From the NCBI RefSeq assembly GCF_006494715.1, contig NZ_CP041151.1:1550001-1614000 (forward strand): DNA of 64,000 nt, read 5' to 3'. This document shows, in pieces, positions 50,971-60,209 of this stretch. Under the pieces are notes generated by a model. It saw only the letters and a list, made by a program, of their open reading frames with translations. It made no database searches and was not told the DNA's origin. The position numbers were made by a program, and so were the translations under genes. Numbering within the stretch: position 1 is the first letter of the stretch; the number at the start of each line of letters is the position of its first letter. This stretch comes from Shewanella sp. SNU WT4. GTDB lineage: Bacteria; Pseudomonadota; Gammaproteobacteria; Enterobacterales; Shewanellaceae.

Positions 50971-51609
50971 ATGGAACTTAGCAATCAGGCTCACACACAT
51001 CATCCCAATCGCAGCGATACTAAGCGGCAGCAAATCCTAGATGCTGCTATGACGCTGTTTTGTGTTAAAGGTTTTAGCCAAACCAGCATGAGCCAAGTGG
51101 CTAAACAGGCTGATGTTTCTAAGCAAACTGTCTATGCCCACTTTGGTAGTAAAGATGAATTATTTGTGGCCGCCATTGGCGCTAAGTGCGCTATCCATCA
51201 GTTAACTGGTGATTTGCTTAAAGATCCTAAGCAAGTTGAATCTTCCATTCGTCATTTTTGCCAAGCCTTTGCGGCTATGATTATTAGCCCTGAAGCCGTT
51301 GCTGTATTTAAAGCCTGCGTGGCGCAATCTGACAGTCATCCTGAAATTTCAGCGCTGTTTTATGAGGCTGGGCCTAAGCATATCGTCGGCTTATTAAGCC
51401 ACTATTTACAGCAAGTTGAATTGCATGGCTCGTATCACTTTGGTGATTGTCATCATGCCGCGGTGCGCTTGTGTTTAATGCTATTTGGCGAACAAAAAAT
51501 GCAGATGGAATTGGGGTTAACTATTAGTGATAGTGCCGAGCAAAGGCAGCAATATATTGATGAAACCGCTACTATGTTTTTGCGCGCTTATGAGGGCGCG
51601 CCAAATTAG
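50971..51609 (+). CDS. TetR/AcrR family transcriptional regulator
   Basis: 212 residues from ATG 50971; the frame opens earlier at GTG 50941, which is closer to the operator. N-terminal HTH: RQQILDAAMTLFCVKGFSQTS, then VAKQADVSKQTVYAHFGSKDELF. The C-terminal region is of the AefR-like type. Divergent from the RND operon and next to two palindromes, so it probably represses both. Confidence 0.9.
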   Translation: MELSNQAHTHHPNRSDTKRQQILDAAMTLFCVKGFSQTSMSQVAKQADVSKQTVYAHFGSKDELFVAAIGAKCAIHQLTGDLLKDPKQVESSIRHFCQAFAAMIISPEAVAVFKACVAQSDSHPEISALFYEAGPKHIVGLLSHYLQQVELHGSYHFGDCHHAAVRLCLMLFGEQKMQMELGLTISDSAEQRQQYIDETATMFLRAYEGAPN

Positions 51610-51707
51610 TGCCATGTAAATGCTTAGAGTAACTTACTGTTAATCTTGAATATGTATTCTGAGTAATAGTTGTTGAGTAACAGCTTTGAATTAAGACTGA
51701 GGGATTT

Positions 51708-52655
51708 ATGCCCCAACATAGGACGGGAACAATGATTTTTGCGCGATCTCATCAAACAAGAATAATGCCAGCGCGACTCTTGTTACTCGGTATGACAGCA
51801 GCAAGCCTGCTGGCTCCCGCCGCATGGGCCAATGGGCCACAGTATAGCCCGTTTACTTTTTCAGTCAGTAGCATTACCACTCAAGAAGCCTATGTCGGCC
51901 AAGATCAACTTAAACGCAGTGCTTATCAGTTTGGCTTAAGTGCGAAAATGCCTTTATCGCGTCAATGGTCAATGGGCGCCAGTATCGGCTACGACAGCTT
52001 AGGATACCGCTGGCAATCACTCATGCGCGGCGCGCCGCTCATTGCCAATAGCGTTAATAGTTTTAATAGCATTAATCGCTACAACTTAGGTTTATCGCTC
52101 AGTTACCGCATGGATGAGCATTGGATTTTTTTGCTGGCCCCTAAAGTGCAATTTGCCGCAGCCAATACTGCCAGTACGTCAGAGGCCATGAGTTATGGCG
52201 TCGTGACTTCGGCCATGTATCGCTTCGAGGATGGTAATATTTTGGGCCTAGGTGTGGCCTATTTAAATGATATTGATGAAGTGCAAACCATTCCTTATAT
52301 CGCGGTGCGCTGGCAATTGGCTGAAAATTGGCAATTGGCGAACCCATTTGAAACCGGCTTTAGTGGTCCTGCGGGCCTTGAAGTGAGTTATCAAGCCAGC
52401 AGCGATTGGCAATTTGGCGTAGGGAGCTCGCGGCGAACACAACGTATTTTATTGCTAGACGCTAATAAGCAAACACTGCAAATTGATGAATGGGTTGGCT
52501 TTGTGCGCGCTGGTTGGGAGTTAAGCCCAAAAGTAAATATTAACGCTTATCTTGGTTATTACTTTGGCGGCGAAATGGAAGTTAATGTTCCGGCTGTCAA
52601 ACTCGACATTAGCAATCAAGCGGGCGGCGCCTTGGCCTTTGAAGTGAAGTTTTAA
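51708..52655 (+). CDS. predicted outer-membrane beta-barrel protein (DUF6268-like)
   Basis: Up to 315 residues; ATG 51765 (MPARLLLLGMTAASLLAPAAWA) gives the cleanest signal peptide, ATG 51732 is the alternative. The mature part alternates polar and hydrophobic residues in short beta strands and ends in Phe (GGALAFEVKF), as outer-membrane barrels do. Substrate and role are unknown. Confidence 0.6.
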   Translation: MPQHRTGTMIFARSHQTRIMPARLLLLGMTAASLLAPAAWANGPQYSPFTFSVSSITTQEAYVGQDQLKRSAYQFGLSAKMPLSRQWSMGASIGYDSLGYRWQSLMRGAPLIANSVNSFNSINRYNLGLSLSYRMDEHWIFLLAPKVQFAAANTASTSEAMSYGVVTSAMYRFEDGNILGLGVAYLNDIDEVQTIPYIAVRWQLAENWQLANPFETGFSGPAGLEVSYQASSDWQFGVGSSRRTQRILLLDANKQTLQIDEWVGFVRAGWELSPKVNINAYLGYYFGGEMEVNVPAVKLDISNQAGGALAFEVKF

Positions 52656-52963
52656 TGGTGCAATAGTGTAAGTATTTGATGTAAACCTTAGTGTTTAGAT
52701 AACCTAATGGGTTTTGATGCGCTGATTCAGTGGGCGCAATCGGCTCATCCCCCACCATAATAAACAATAGGAGCCATTAGGCTCCTATTGTGACAGTCAA
52801 ATTAGGTTAATTATGGGTAGTTCCAAGTTGGCGTTAATATGTTTGGCCTTCATTTAGGGCTTCATATTTATCTGAGAAACTGTGTGCCCTGAATCTAAGT
52901 GTTTAGAATCTAAGTTCACTCAACATCAGAGCCCCAACCTTAGCTCACCCAAGCCTAGTTAAC
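52656..52963. other. intergenic region between convergent genes
   Basis: About 308 bases; the only feature seen is the perfect hairpin at 52764-52791. Confidence 0.5.
52764..52791. terminator. 12-bp perfect hairpin between convergent genes
   Basis: ACAATAGGAGCC-ATTA-GGCTCCTATTGT. No long T-run, but its place between convergent genes suggests a bidirectional terminator. Confidence 0.6.
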
Positions 52964-52964
52964 T

Positions 52965-53525
52965 TTATTCGCCTAACATAGCTTGTTTGAGGCTCTTTTG
53001 TGCGGGCGCTTGGCCTAACCAAATAGCCAGTAATGCGTGGCTGAAATCATCGCCCTTAATCGTGGCAAGCAAAGTGCCATTTTTAGAGCAGCTAACGCCA
53101 ACACCTGGTTGCACTAAGAAACTGAATTGGTCGCCAGGAGTGATAGCTTCACTGAATAACCCCATAAACTCATTAATGCGCGCTTGCAGCGGCGCAGTGT
53201 TGTTGGCGGTGGCTAAGTCAAAGCCTTCGGTGATGGCATCTTTCATTTTGTCTGAGCTGATTAAGCCTGAAGTAATATCAAGATTAATCATTACATTGGG
53301 CTGAGTTAACACAGATGCAAGGTCATGAGCCGGCGCGCTTAAATACAAGCTGCCAACGTACAAATCCATGAAAAACTTACTGCGCACACCGGCGCCATTG
53401 AGTTGCAATTCGCTTTGCTGTACTTGCACTTGATCAGCAAGCTTGATACCAGCAATTTCCATAGCGTTAACCATAGGAGATGCCAGTAAACTGGCGGCTA
53501 AAGTAAAGGGTAGGAGGGACTTCAT
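52965..53525 (-). CDS. exported chalcone isomerase-like protein
   Basis: 186 residues with a signal peptide (residues 1-21, ending VNA-ME). GAGVRSKFFMDLYVGSLYLSAPAHD and INLDITSGLISSDKMKDAITEGF match the bacterial periplasmic chalcone-isomerase-like family, which lacks plant CHI catalytic context. Possible lipid-binding role; not proven. Confidence 0.82.
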   Translation of the reverse strand: MKSLLPFTLAASLLASPMVNAMEIAGIKLADQVQVQQSELQLNGAGVRSKFFMDLYVGSLYLSAPAHDLASVLTQPNVMINLDITSGLISSDKMKDAITEGFDLATANNTAPLQARINEFMGLFSEAITPGDQFSFLVQPGVGVSCSKNGTLLATIKGDDFSHALLAIWLGQAPAQKSLKQAMLGE

Positions 53526-53567
53526 AAACGCCTCTGTTATTATTGAGTCTTGTTGGGAGTTGATGAG

Positions 53568-54047
53568 CTAGCTGCGGCTGCCCATCTTATAATTACCGTT
53601 TTGTTCAAACATGACGGCTTGTTTTGATGATGGCGAGACCAAGAGTGGACTGTCATCAAAAAATAGGAAGTTTTTCCAGTGACGGGCGAATACATCCCAT
53701 CTAGTTTCAATCACTTGGTACTTTTCATAACAGAAGTACACTAAGGTATCATCTGGCCATTCAATAAATTCGGCCAGCATGCTCGGCAAGCTATTGTCAT
53801 CGCTATCCCACACAGATTGCCATTCATCGGTCGCCTTGAAGGTTTTTGGCTTCATCGGCCAATCTTCTTTATGAAAAAACTCAGGACTAACACTTTTGGT
53901 GCTAATCAACTGTTGCCATACCTGCATGGCACTTTTTTGACTCAGAGGTTTGATCCAAGCTTTATCCTGTTCATCCACAGGCAGCTGATGGTGGTTAAAA
54001 ATCCATTTGCGCGGGTATTCATCCAAAGGGATATAAGTATGAGTCAA
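53568..54047 (-). CDS. DUF2947 family protein
   Basis: About 159 residues from TTG 54047, chosen because GGAG lies six bases upstream and family members begin near YIPLDEYPRKWIF; the frame is open to ATG 54158. DKAWIKPLSQKSAMQVW, WDSDDNSLPSMLAEFIEWP and RHWKNFLFFDD are conserved in this family. Function unknown. Confidence 0.75.
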   Translation of the reverse strand: MTHTYIPLDEYPRKWIFNHHQLPVDEQDKAWIKPLSQKSAMQVWQQLISTKSVSPEFFHKEDWPMKPKTFKATDEWQSVWDSDDNSLPSMLAEFIEWPDDTLVYFCYEKYQVIETRWDVFARHWKNFLFFDDSPLLVSPSSKQAVMFEQNGNYKMGSRS

Positions 54048-54257
54048 GCCAAGCTCCAAAAGTTGCGGCGCCCTTGGCTTTGATGCCAAAGATGCCAAAA
54101 AATTACTCGCTATTATACGCAGGCGAAGGCGAGTGTCCAAGTCTGAGCTTGAGTTCATTGCGCTTAGGCTTAGCGCTCTGCTTGATTACACTCTGCTGAC
54201 AGTCCTGTTGCTCACAGAGCTTTGGTTTGCAGTGCTTTGGCTTACAGCTTCCTTGGC

Positions 54258-56729
54258 TTATTGCGCGCTAGCCAATTGAGCTTGGTAGTTTTGCAGCTCA
54301 TAAAGGGCATTTAAGGCGACAGGATGCTCTGGCATTAAAGTTAATATGTGAGTAAAGACATCAATCGCGCCTTGAATTTCGCCCAATTCCGCCAGCATGT
54401 TGCCAAGCTTGATATAGGTGACTATATCCTCAGGGTATTTATCCAAATAATCGAGATAGGTGTTAAGCGCTAGCTGATTATTTCCCGCGAGCTTTTGTAC
54501 ATTAGCTAAAAATGGCAAATATAAATCGCTGAAACTAAGGAGCTGATACAAGTATTTTTCGGCTTCATGCAGTTGCTGACTTTTTAAGGCCATCATGACC
54601 AGTTGCTTGATTTCCACTTCACTGCGCGAGTCACCTAAGGCGCTTAATGTCGCAAAGGCATTAGTGTATTCTTGCGTCAGTTCATAATAATAGGCCAGTG
54701 CGCGAGCCTGCAGGTTTTTGGCGCGCACATCTTTTTCTAAATACCAATCAAGCGCTTGATAGACTAAATACAAACCTTCCGCATTGCCGGTTTTAAAGAG
54801 GTGCTGGATTTTCTCAGGAGTGCGATTAAGAGTAAGCGCAATCGGCGCACCAGACGCATTTCGCCCGACATCTTGGCTAAAGGCTGCTTGGGTGTGCATG
54901 TTCATATCAGCGATTAACTGCTGCTCGCCATCTGTTAATTGCTGGGCGCGGGCAGGGTGCTTAGCCAGCCAAATGAGGTAGCGAGCTGGTTGCTTTTGAC
55001 TTAACCATGCCTGACAAAGACTGGCTAAGTCAGCATTAGGGTTGTGCTCAGAAATCCGAGTGAATAGTTTTGCTTGGGAGAGCGTTATTAACTCAAGTAA
55101 ATCTGCGCTTGTGGTCACTATGGCCTGATAATAAAGGCGATGACGCGCTGCAATATCTGCCATTTGCCATTGGCTTGATTCGCTAGTTGTTAAAAACGCA
55201 TTGAAATAGCGATAGCCATAAAACTTAATAAATGGCATTAAGGTGCGATAGCGCTTATTAAGTTTATGTTCAATCTTGTCGAGCTTGGCATGGCTTGAGT
55301 CTTGAAAGTGATTACAAATAGCCAATGCTTGTTGGGCATGTTTCTGGATGGCGTTAAGATCAATAGTCGCGGCGCTAAGTTGCTGTGTTATGGCGATTAA
55401 TGAGGCTTTATCTAACATGTTTGGCGTAGTGGCAACTTGCGCTAATTGCTTGGCTTTATCTTCAATCGGGCTAAGCACTATGTTTTCTGGCGTTACATGA
55501 CAAATACCTGCCACCTTTGCGGCGCTGGACGCTAAATTAATGACGCGAGCCTTGTTTATGGTAGCAACTTGCTCTTCTAACGAGCTAATCGCTTTAAATA
55601 ATTGAATCGTAGTTTCAGCCAATTGCCCTGAGTAGGTTCTGACCCATTCACCAATAAAATCAAGCTTTGGCCCTAATGAGCCATGAAAACTACCCGAGGC
55701 ATGGCTAACCCCAAGGGCTGAGTGGCATAAATCGACGCCGGTCAGTAATACTTGAGTGCAACCAAGCTCAACGGCAAGCCCAATCGCTGTGTTGGTAACT
55801 GTGGGGCCTATGGTGGCTAAGTTATCTTCGGTTTGCCACGGCAATTGGTAACCGGTATAAAAATGACTATAACGCCACTGACCTACTAGGGACTCTACCG
55901 CATGATCGCTATGAATGAGTATGCTAGTGCTAGGCAAATTAAACATGGCTTTACTGACTAAAAAGCTGACGTCTTGCGGGTCAACCGTCACCACTATGTC
56001 GATATGAATTCCCGCTTGATGTATTTGCTCGACGGCGCGCGACACCACAATCACAATCAATTTATCTTGATTGGCAGCGATCCAAGCTATTGACTCATCA
56101 AGTGATGGACCGCCGCCAATCACTATGGCGGTTTTACCTAGAAACAGTTGGCGCAATCTTGCCACTGGGTAGCCATTGTCAGCCATATTTATAAATTGCT
56201 TCACCACAAAGTTACTTTGTTTATGATGCTGCGCATGCTGAAAAAATGTGTGCTCGATAATTTGTTGGCAATCACTTTTTAAATCGAGATAGTCACTGAA
56301 ATACGATTCCCTGCAACCTAAGGATTGTATGAACTCGAACTGATTTTTGGCGATGTAGATGCTGTATTGGTGTTGACTCAAATGATCGGCTAATTGCGCT
56401 GGGGTAATGATCAGCAGTTTGTCGGTCAACTCCGGCTCAATATCTATGGTGAGCACGGCTAAAATGTCAGTATGCTCGACAAAAATATAGCGACTGCCGC
56501 TTGCTAGACCTTGGGTTAATAAGTAGTTCGCCAGCAAGCCAGAATCTGTGCCCAAAATAACAAAGAGGGTATCGGTGCTCATTAGCCGCGTATATTTATT
56601 GGCGTATTGACTGGCAGCGCTTTGGTGCTCAAATTGTTGACGTTGGACGGCCGTTAAATAGACTTCATCGAAGGCATTAATACTGAAGTGCTGTAATAAA
56701 GGATTGGCCAAAGTCATGTTGTGCTCCAA
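54258..56729 (-). CDS. Maf/MptE-like (DUF115) flagellin glycosylation protein with C-terminal TPR region
   Basis: 823 residues (ATG 56729 or 56717). The central DUF115 domain (about 190-430) carries GKTAIVIGGGPSLDESI, VTVDPQDVSF and LLTGVDLCHSALG, typical of motility-associated factors that transfer nonulosonic acids to flagellin. The C-terminal 150 residues look like TPRs (YLDYLDKYPEDIVTYIKLGNMLAELGEIQGAIDVF). Divergent from pseB, whose pathway makes the presumed donor sugar. Has a sigma-54-type promoter. Confidence 0.85.
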   Translation of the reverse strand: MEHNMTLANPLLQHFSINAFDEVYLTAVQRQQFEHQSAASQYANKYTRLMSTDTLFVILGTDSGLLANYLLTQGLASGSRYIFVEHTDILAVLTIDIEPELTDKLLIITPAQLADHLSQHQYSIYIAKNQFEFIQSLGCRESYFSDYLDLKSDCQQIIEHTFFQHAQHHKQSNFVVKQFINMADNGYPVARLRQLFLGKTAIVIGGGPSLDESIAWIAANQDKLIVIVVSRAVEQIHQAGIHIDIVVTVDPQDVSFLVSKAMFNLPSTSILIHSDHAVESLVGQWRYSHFYTGYQLPWQTEDNLATIGPTVTNTAIGLAVELGCTQVLLTGVDLCHSALGVSHASGSFHGSLGPKLDFIGEWVRTYSGQLAETTIQLFKAISSLEEQVATINKARVINLASSAAKVAGICHVTPENIVLSPIEDKAKQLAQVATTPNMLDKASLIAITQQLSAATIDLNAIQKHAQQALAICNHFQDSSHAKLDKIEHKLNKRYRTLMPFIKFYGYRYFNAFLTTSESSQWQMADIAARHRLYYQAIVTTSADLLELITLSQAKLFTRISEHNPNADLASLCQAWLSQKQPARYLIWLAKHPARAQQLTDGEQQLIADMNMHTQAAFSQDVGRNASGAPIALTLNRTPEKIQHLFKTGNAEGLYLVYQALDWYLEKDVRAKNLQARALAYYYELTQEYTNAFATLSALGDSRSEVEIKQLVMMALKSQQLHEAEKYLYQLLSFSDLYLPFLANVQKLAGNNQLALNTYLDYLDKYPEDIVTYIKLGNMLAELGEIQGAIDVFTHILTLMPEHPVALNALYELQNYQAQLASAQ

Positions 56730-56768
56730 AAGTTATTAGTGTGAGTCAAAAAAATGACGTTATAGGTA

Positions 56769-56786
56769 TAGCAACTTGCGTGCCTT
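56769..56786 (-). promoter_or_regulatory. sigma-54-type promoter of the maf gene
   Basis: Reads AGGCACGCAAGTTGCTA on the minus strand: GG (56784-56783), exactly 10 bases, GC (56772-56771), a near-perfect match to TGGCACG-N4-TTGCW. It lies about 40 bases before the start codon. Confidence 0.75.
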
Positions 56787-56937
56787 TTTATTTAAATCTA
56801 ACGCTCGATTTAATATCGCTCGTTACTTTTTAATTGTTATCGCCAATTCTCACGGTTAACATCATTTTTCGGTCTTGAAAGATTACTCCCTCATCATCCC
56901 CACGTTGCTAATAATTGACTGCGAGTGAGTTTTCATT

Positions 56938-56955
56938 TTGGCATGTTCTATGCTT
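56938..56955 (+). promoter_or_regulatory. possible sigma-54-type promoter of pseB-pseC
   Basis: TTGGCATGTTCTATGCTT: GG (56940-56941), 10 bases, GC (56952-56953). Spacing is exact; the sequence is weaker than the maf promoter. About 85 bases before pseB. Confidence 0.55.
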
Positions 56956-57038
56956 TAGTTTTATCAGCACATCACTATAGCCAAACTATAGTTAATCAAA
57001 CCTAGTGTGGTTGATATCGATTCCAGAGGCTGAATTTT

Positions 57039-58034
57039 ATGTTTAACAATAAATCAATTTTGATTACTGGTGGCACAGGCTCGTTCGGGCACATGTATAC
57101 CAAAATGCTTCTGGAAAAGTATTCACCAAAACGGTTAATTATTTTTTCGCGCGATGAACTTAAGCAATTTGAAATGCAGCAAAAATTTAATGCGCCTTGT
57201 ATGCGCTATTTTATTGGCGATGTGCGCGATCGCGATAGATTAACTCAAGCCTTTAAAGGAGTTGATTATGTGATCCATGCGGCGGCATTAAAGCAAGTGC
57301 CGGCGGCTGAATATAATCCAATGGAATGCATTAAAACCAATATTAACGGCGCGGAAAATGTGATTCAGGCGGCGATTACCAATGGTGTTGAAAAGGTGAT
57401 TGCCTTATCGACGGATAAAGCGGCCAATCCCATTAATCTTTATGGGGCAACTAAATTAGCCTCAGATAAATTATTTGTGGCAGCCAATAATACCGTAGGT
57501 GATACTCGCCCTAGGTTTGCCGCCGTGCGTTATGGCAATGTGGTGGGTAGTCGTGGCAGCGTGGTGCCATTTTTTAAACAGCATATTGCCAGTGGCGCTA
57601 ATTATTTACCTATTACCCATGAAGATATGACCCGCTTTTGGATAACCTTGCAAGATGGGGTGGATTTTGTATTAAAAAACTTTGCCAGAATGCAAGGCGG
57701 CGAAATATTTGTACCTAAAATTCCATCGGTGCGGATTACTGATCTAGCTGCCGCTTATGGCGCGGGTTTAGAGCAGCGAATCGTCGGTATTCGTCCTGGG
57801 GAGAAAATGCATGAAATTATGTGCCCAGGGGATGATTCTCACCATACCATAGAGTTTGACGATCATTATGTCATTACCCCAAGCATTAAGTTCTTTGGTA
57901 AAGAAATTAATTACCGCCTAAATAAGTTAGGTGAGCGAGGGCGCGATGTGCCTATGGGGTTTGAATATCATTCTGGTAATAACAGCCATTTTTTAACGAC
58001 TGCTGAAATATTGGCACTGGATGGCGGCCAATGA
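57039..58034 (+). CDS. pseB: UDP-N-acetylglucosamine 4,6-dehydratase (inverting) PseB
   Basis: 331 residues. Extended SDR with GGTGSFGHMY nucleotide motif, SRDELKQFEMQQKF, STDKAANPINLYGATKLASDK (Tyr-Lys pair) and RPGEKMHE. First step of pseudaminic acid synthesis. ATGA overlap with pseC. Confidence 0.94.
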   Translation: MFNNKSILITGGTGSFGHMYTKMLLEKYSPKRLIIFSRDELKQFEMQQKFNAPCMRYFIGDVRDRDRLTQAFKGVDYVIHAAALKQVPAAEYNPMECIKTNINGAENVIQAAITNGVEKVIALSTDKAANPINLYGATKLASDKLFVAANNTVGDTRPRFAAVRYGNVVGSRGSVVPFFKQHIASGANYLPITHEDMTRFWITLQDGVDFVLKNFARMQGGEIFVPKIPSVRITDLAAAYGAGLEQRIVGIRPGEKMHEIMCPGDDSHHTIEFDDHYVITPSIKFFGKEINYRLNKLGERGRDVPMGFEYHSGNNSHFLTTAEILALDGGQ

Positions 58035-59218
58035 TCCCCTATGGCCAGCAAGACATTAATCAGGCTGATATTGATGCTGTACTTGCGGTATTAACTTCAT
58101 CCCACTTAACTCAAGGGCCGCAAGTCCCCAAATTTGAAGCGGGGTTATGTCAAGTTACTGGCGCTAATTATGCGGTGGCGGTAAATAGCGCCACCTCAGC
58201 GCTGCATATTGCCTGCTTAGCCTTAGGTGTTAACGCGGGCGATACAGTGTGGACCAGCCCTATTACTTTTGTGGCGTCGGCTAACTGCGCCTTATATTGC
58301 GGCGCCAAGATAGATTTTGTCGATATCGATATTAATAGCGGTAATATGTGCCCGGTGGCACTCGCTAACAAACTAAAATGGGCAGAAGCCAATGGCTGCC
58401 TGCCAAAAGTCATTATTCCTGTGCATTTAGCCGGTCACAGTTGCGACATGCAGGCCATTGCGCAATTAGTTCAGCCTTTGGGTATTAGCATTATTGAAGA
58501 TGCGTCCCACGGCATAGGCGGCTGCTATCAAGAGGCTATGGTAGGGCGTTGCCAATACAGTGATATTTGTATTTTTAGTTTTCATCCGGTGAAAATAATT
58601 ACCTCAGCTGAAGGCGGCGTGGCCACCACTATGGATGAGCGTTTAGCCAAAAAGATGATGATGGCGCGCAGTCATGGCATCACTAAAGAGGCCTGCGACA
58701 TGCTAAGGACTGATGAAGGTGATTGGTATTATGAGCAGCATAGTCTTGGGCTTAATTACCGCATGACAGAATTGCAAGCCGCTTTAGGTATCAGTCAGTT
58801 ATCTCGCTTAGCAGAATTTGTGGCTAAACGTAATCAACTGGCGCTGCAATATCAAAGCCTGTTAGCGCCGCTGCCGTTATCTCCCGTATTGCCACTTGAT
58901 GGCAGCATTAGCAGTTATCATCTGCAAATTGTGCGTCTTGACGATAGTTCCATTCGCTGCCGGGTGTTTGATGACATGCGCGCCCTTGGCATTCAAGTGC
59001 ATGTGCATTATTTCCCTGTGCATCTGCAACCTTATTATCTGAATTTAGGTTTCAGGGCTGGTCAATTTCCACAGGCAGAGCAATTTTATCAGCATATTTT
59101 AACCTTGCCTTTATTTCCTGGGTTAACAGAGCTTGAGCAAACATTCATTGTCGACTCTCTTAGCCATATGTTAAGTCAACAAGAATTATCCAAGATAAAG
59201 AGCTGCAAAAGTAAATAA
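58031..59218 (+). CDS. pseC: UDP-4-amino-4,6-dideoxy-N-acetyl-altrosamine transaminase PseC
   Basis: 395 residues. DegT/DnrJ/EryC1 aminotransferase: NSATSALHIACLALG, EDASHGIGGCYQ, and the PLP lysine in FSFHPVKIITSAEGG; GLNYRMTELQAALG follows. Second step of pseudaminic acid synthesis. Starts inside the pseB stop. Confidence 0.94.
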   Translation: MIPYGQQDINQADIDAVLAVLTSSHLTQGPQVPKFEAGLCQVTGANYAVAVNSATSALHIACLALGVNAGDTVWTSPITFVASANCALYCGAKIDFVDIDINSGNMCPVALANKLKWAEANGCLPKVIIPVHLAGHSCDMQAIAQLVQPLGISIIEDASHGIGGCYQEAMVGRCQYSDICIFSFHPVKIITSAEGGVATTMDERLAKKMMMARSHGITKEACDMLRTDEGDWYYEQHSLGLNYRMTELQAALGISQLSRLAEFVAKRNQLALQYQSLLAPLPLSPVLPLDGSISSYHLQIVRLDDSSIRCRVFDDMRALGIQVHVHYFPVHLQPYYLNLGFRAGQFPQAEQFYQHILTLPLFPGLTELEQTFIVDSLSHMLSQQELSKIKSCKSK

Positions 59219-60209
59219 ATCACTGGCTGGTTGGCTAATTTCAGCGCTTAGTGAATTTGCAATGAATAGGGATGTTATCGTGCTTAATTTTATCTACATA
59301 GTGGGTGGTGGTACTTTTGCAGTAAAACTTGCAAAAGTAATGCTAGATGCTGATATAGACTTTGAGTTTATTGATGAAATGGCTAGCAGTCCTTTGATGG
59401 GGAAACCCGTCTATAAGGCCTGTGACATACCCAATGTCAATGCCCAATTTATTATCGCCATTTCTTTGCCTGAATATGCGCAGCGTGCCATCGATAGGTT
59501 GTGCACGGCAGGGGTACCTAGAGCTAACATTCTTGCTTTATATTATGAGACTGCCGCGAATGTATTAGAGTACATGTTGAGTGACAATCGTGCTAAATGT
59601 CTTGATTTAATCTTAACCCAATCGGGTAATTTCCAAGATATTGAACAATGTTATTTCGCAGCAAGTTATCAAGAGTTAGCTGAGGATAACAGTCAGCTGA
59701 AAAAAATAGGTTTCTATTATAACGGCAAGGGCGGCGGTTTTAGATCCCATGTCTTAAATTTGCCGCAAATACTTGCCAAGGATTACAAGGTTAGAGAGTT
59801 TAGTGACCAAGCGCCTCACTGGAGTGCACTTGACGCTTATCACTTTATGAGTGAACCCAGTATGCTAGGGAGTGCTTGGCCAGATCTGGTGATTAATCCA
59901 CACTTTTTTGAGTGTTCGCCAGCTCATATTCCTAAACTCACCATGATGCATATGGCATATGATTTTTTAGTGTATAAAGATTTAGTCGCCCGTGTCATGG
60001 CGCAGCCCCAGACCCATTATTTATTTATACCTTCTAAACCTAGTATGGAGTTGCATAAAAAAATATGTCGTGATTATGGCTTAACTAATAATCTGGTATT
60101 GATTCCTGGCGGATACCCTAGATTAGATAATAGCATTGCTCAGTTAGAACAATTAAAGGCGACAACGACTGAACAATTAACGGCTAACACTTCACAAGCG
60201 ATTATATAC

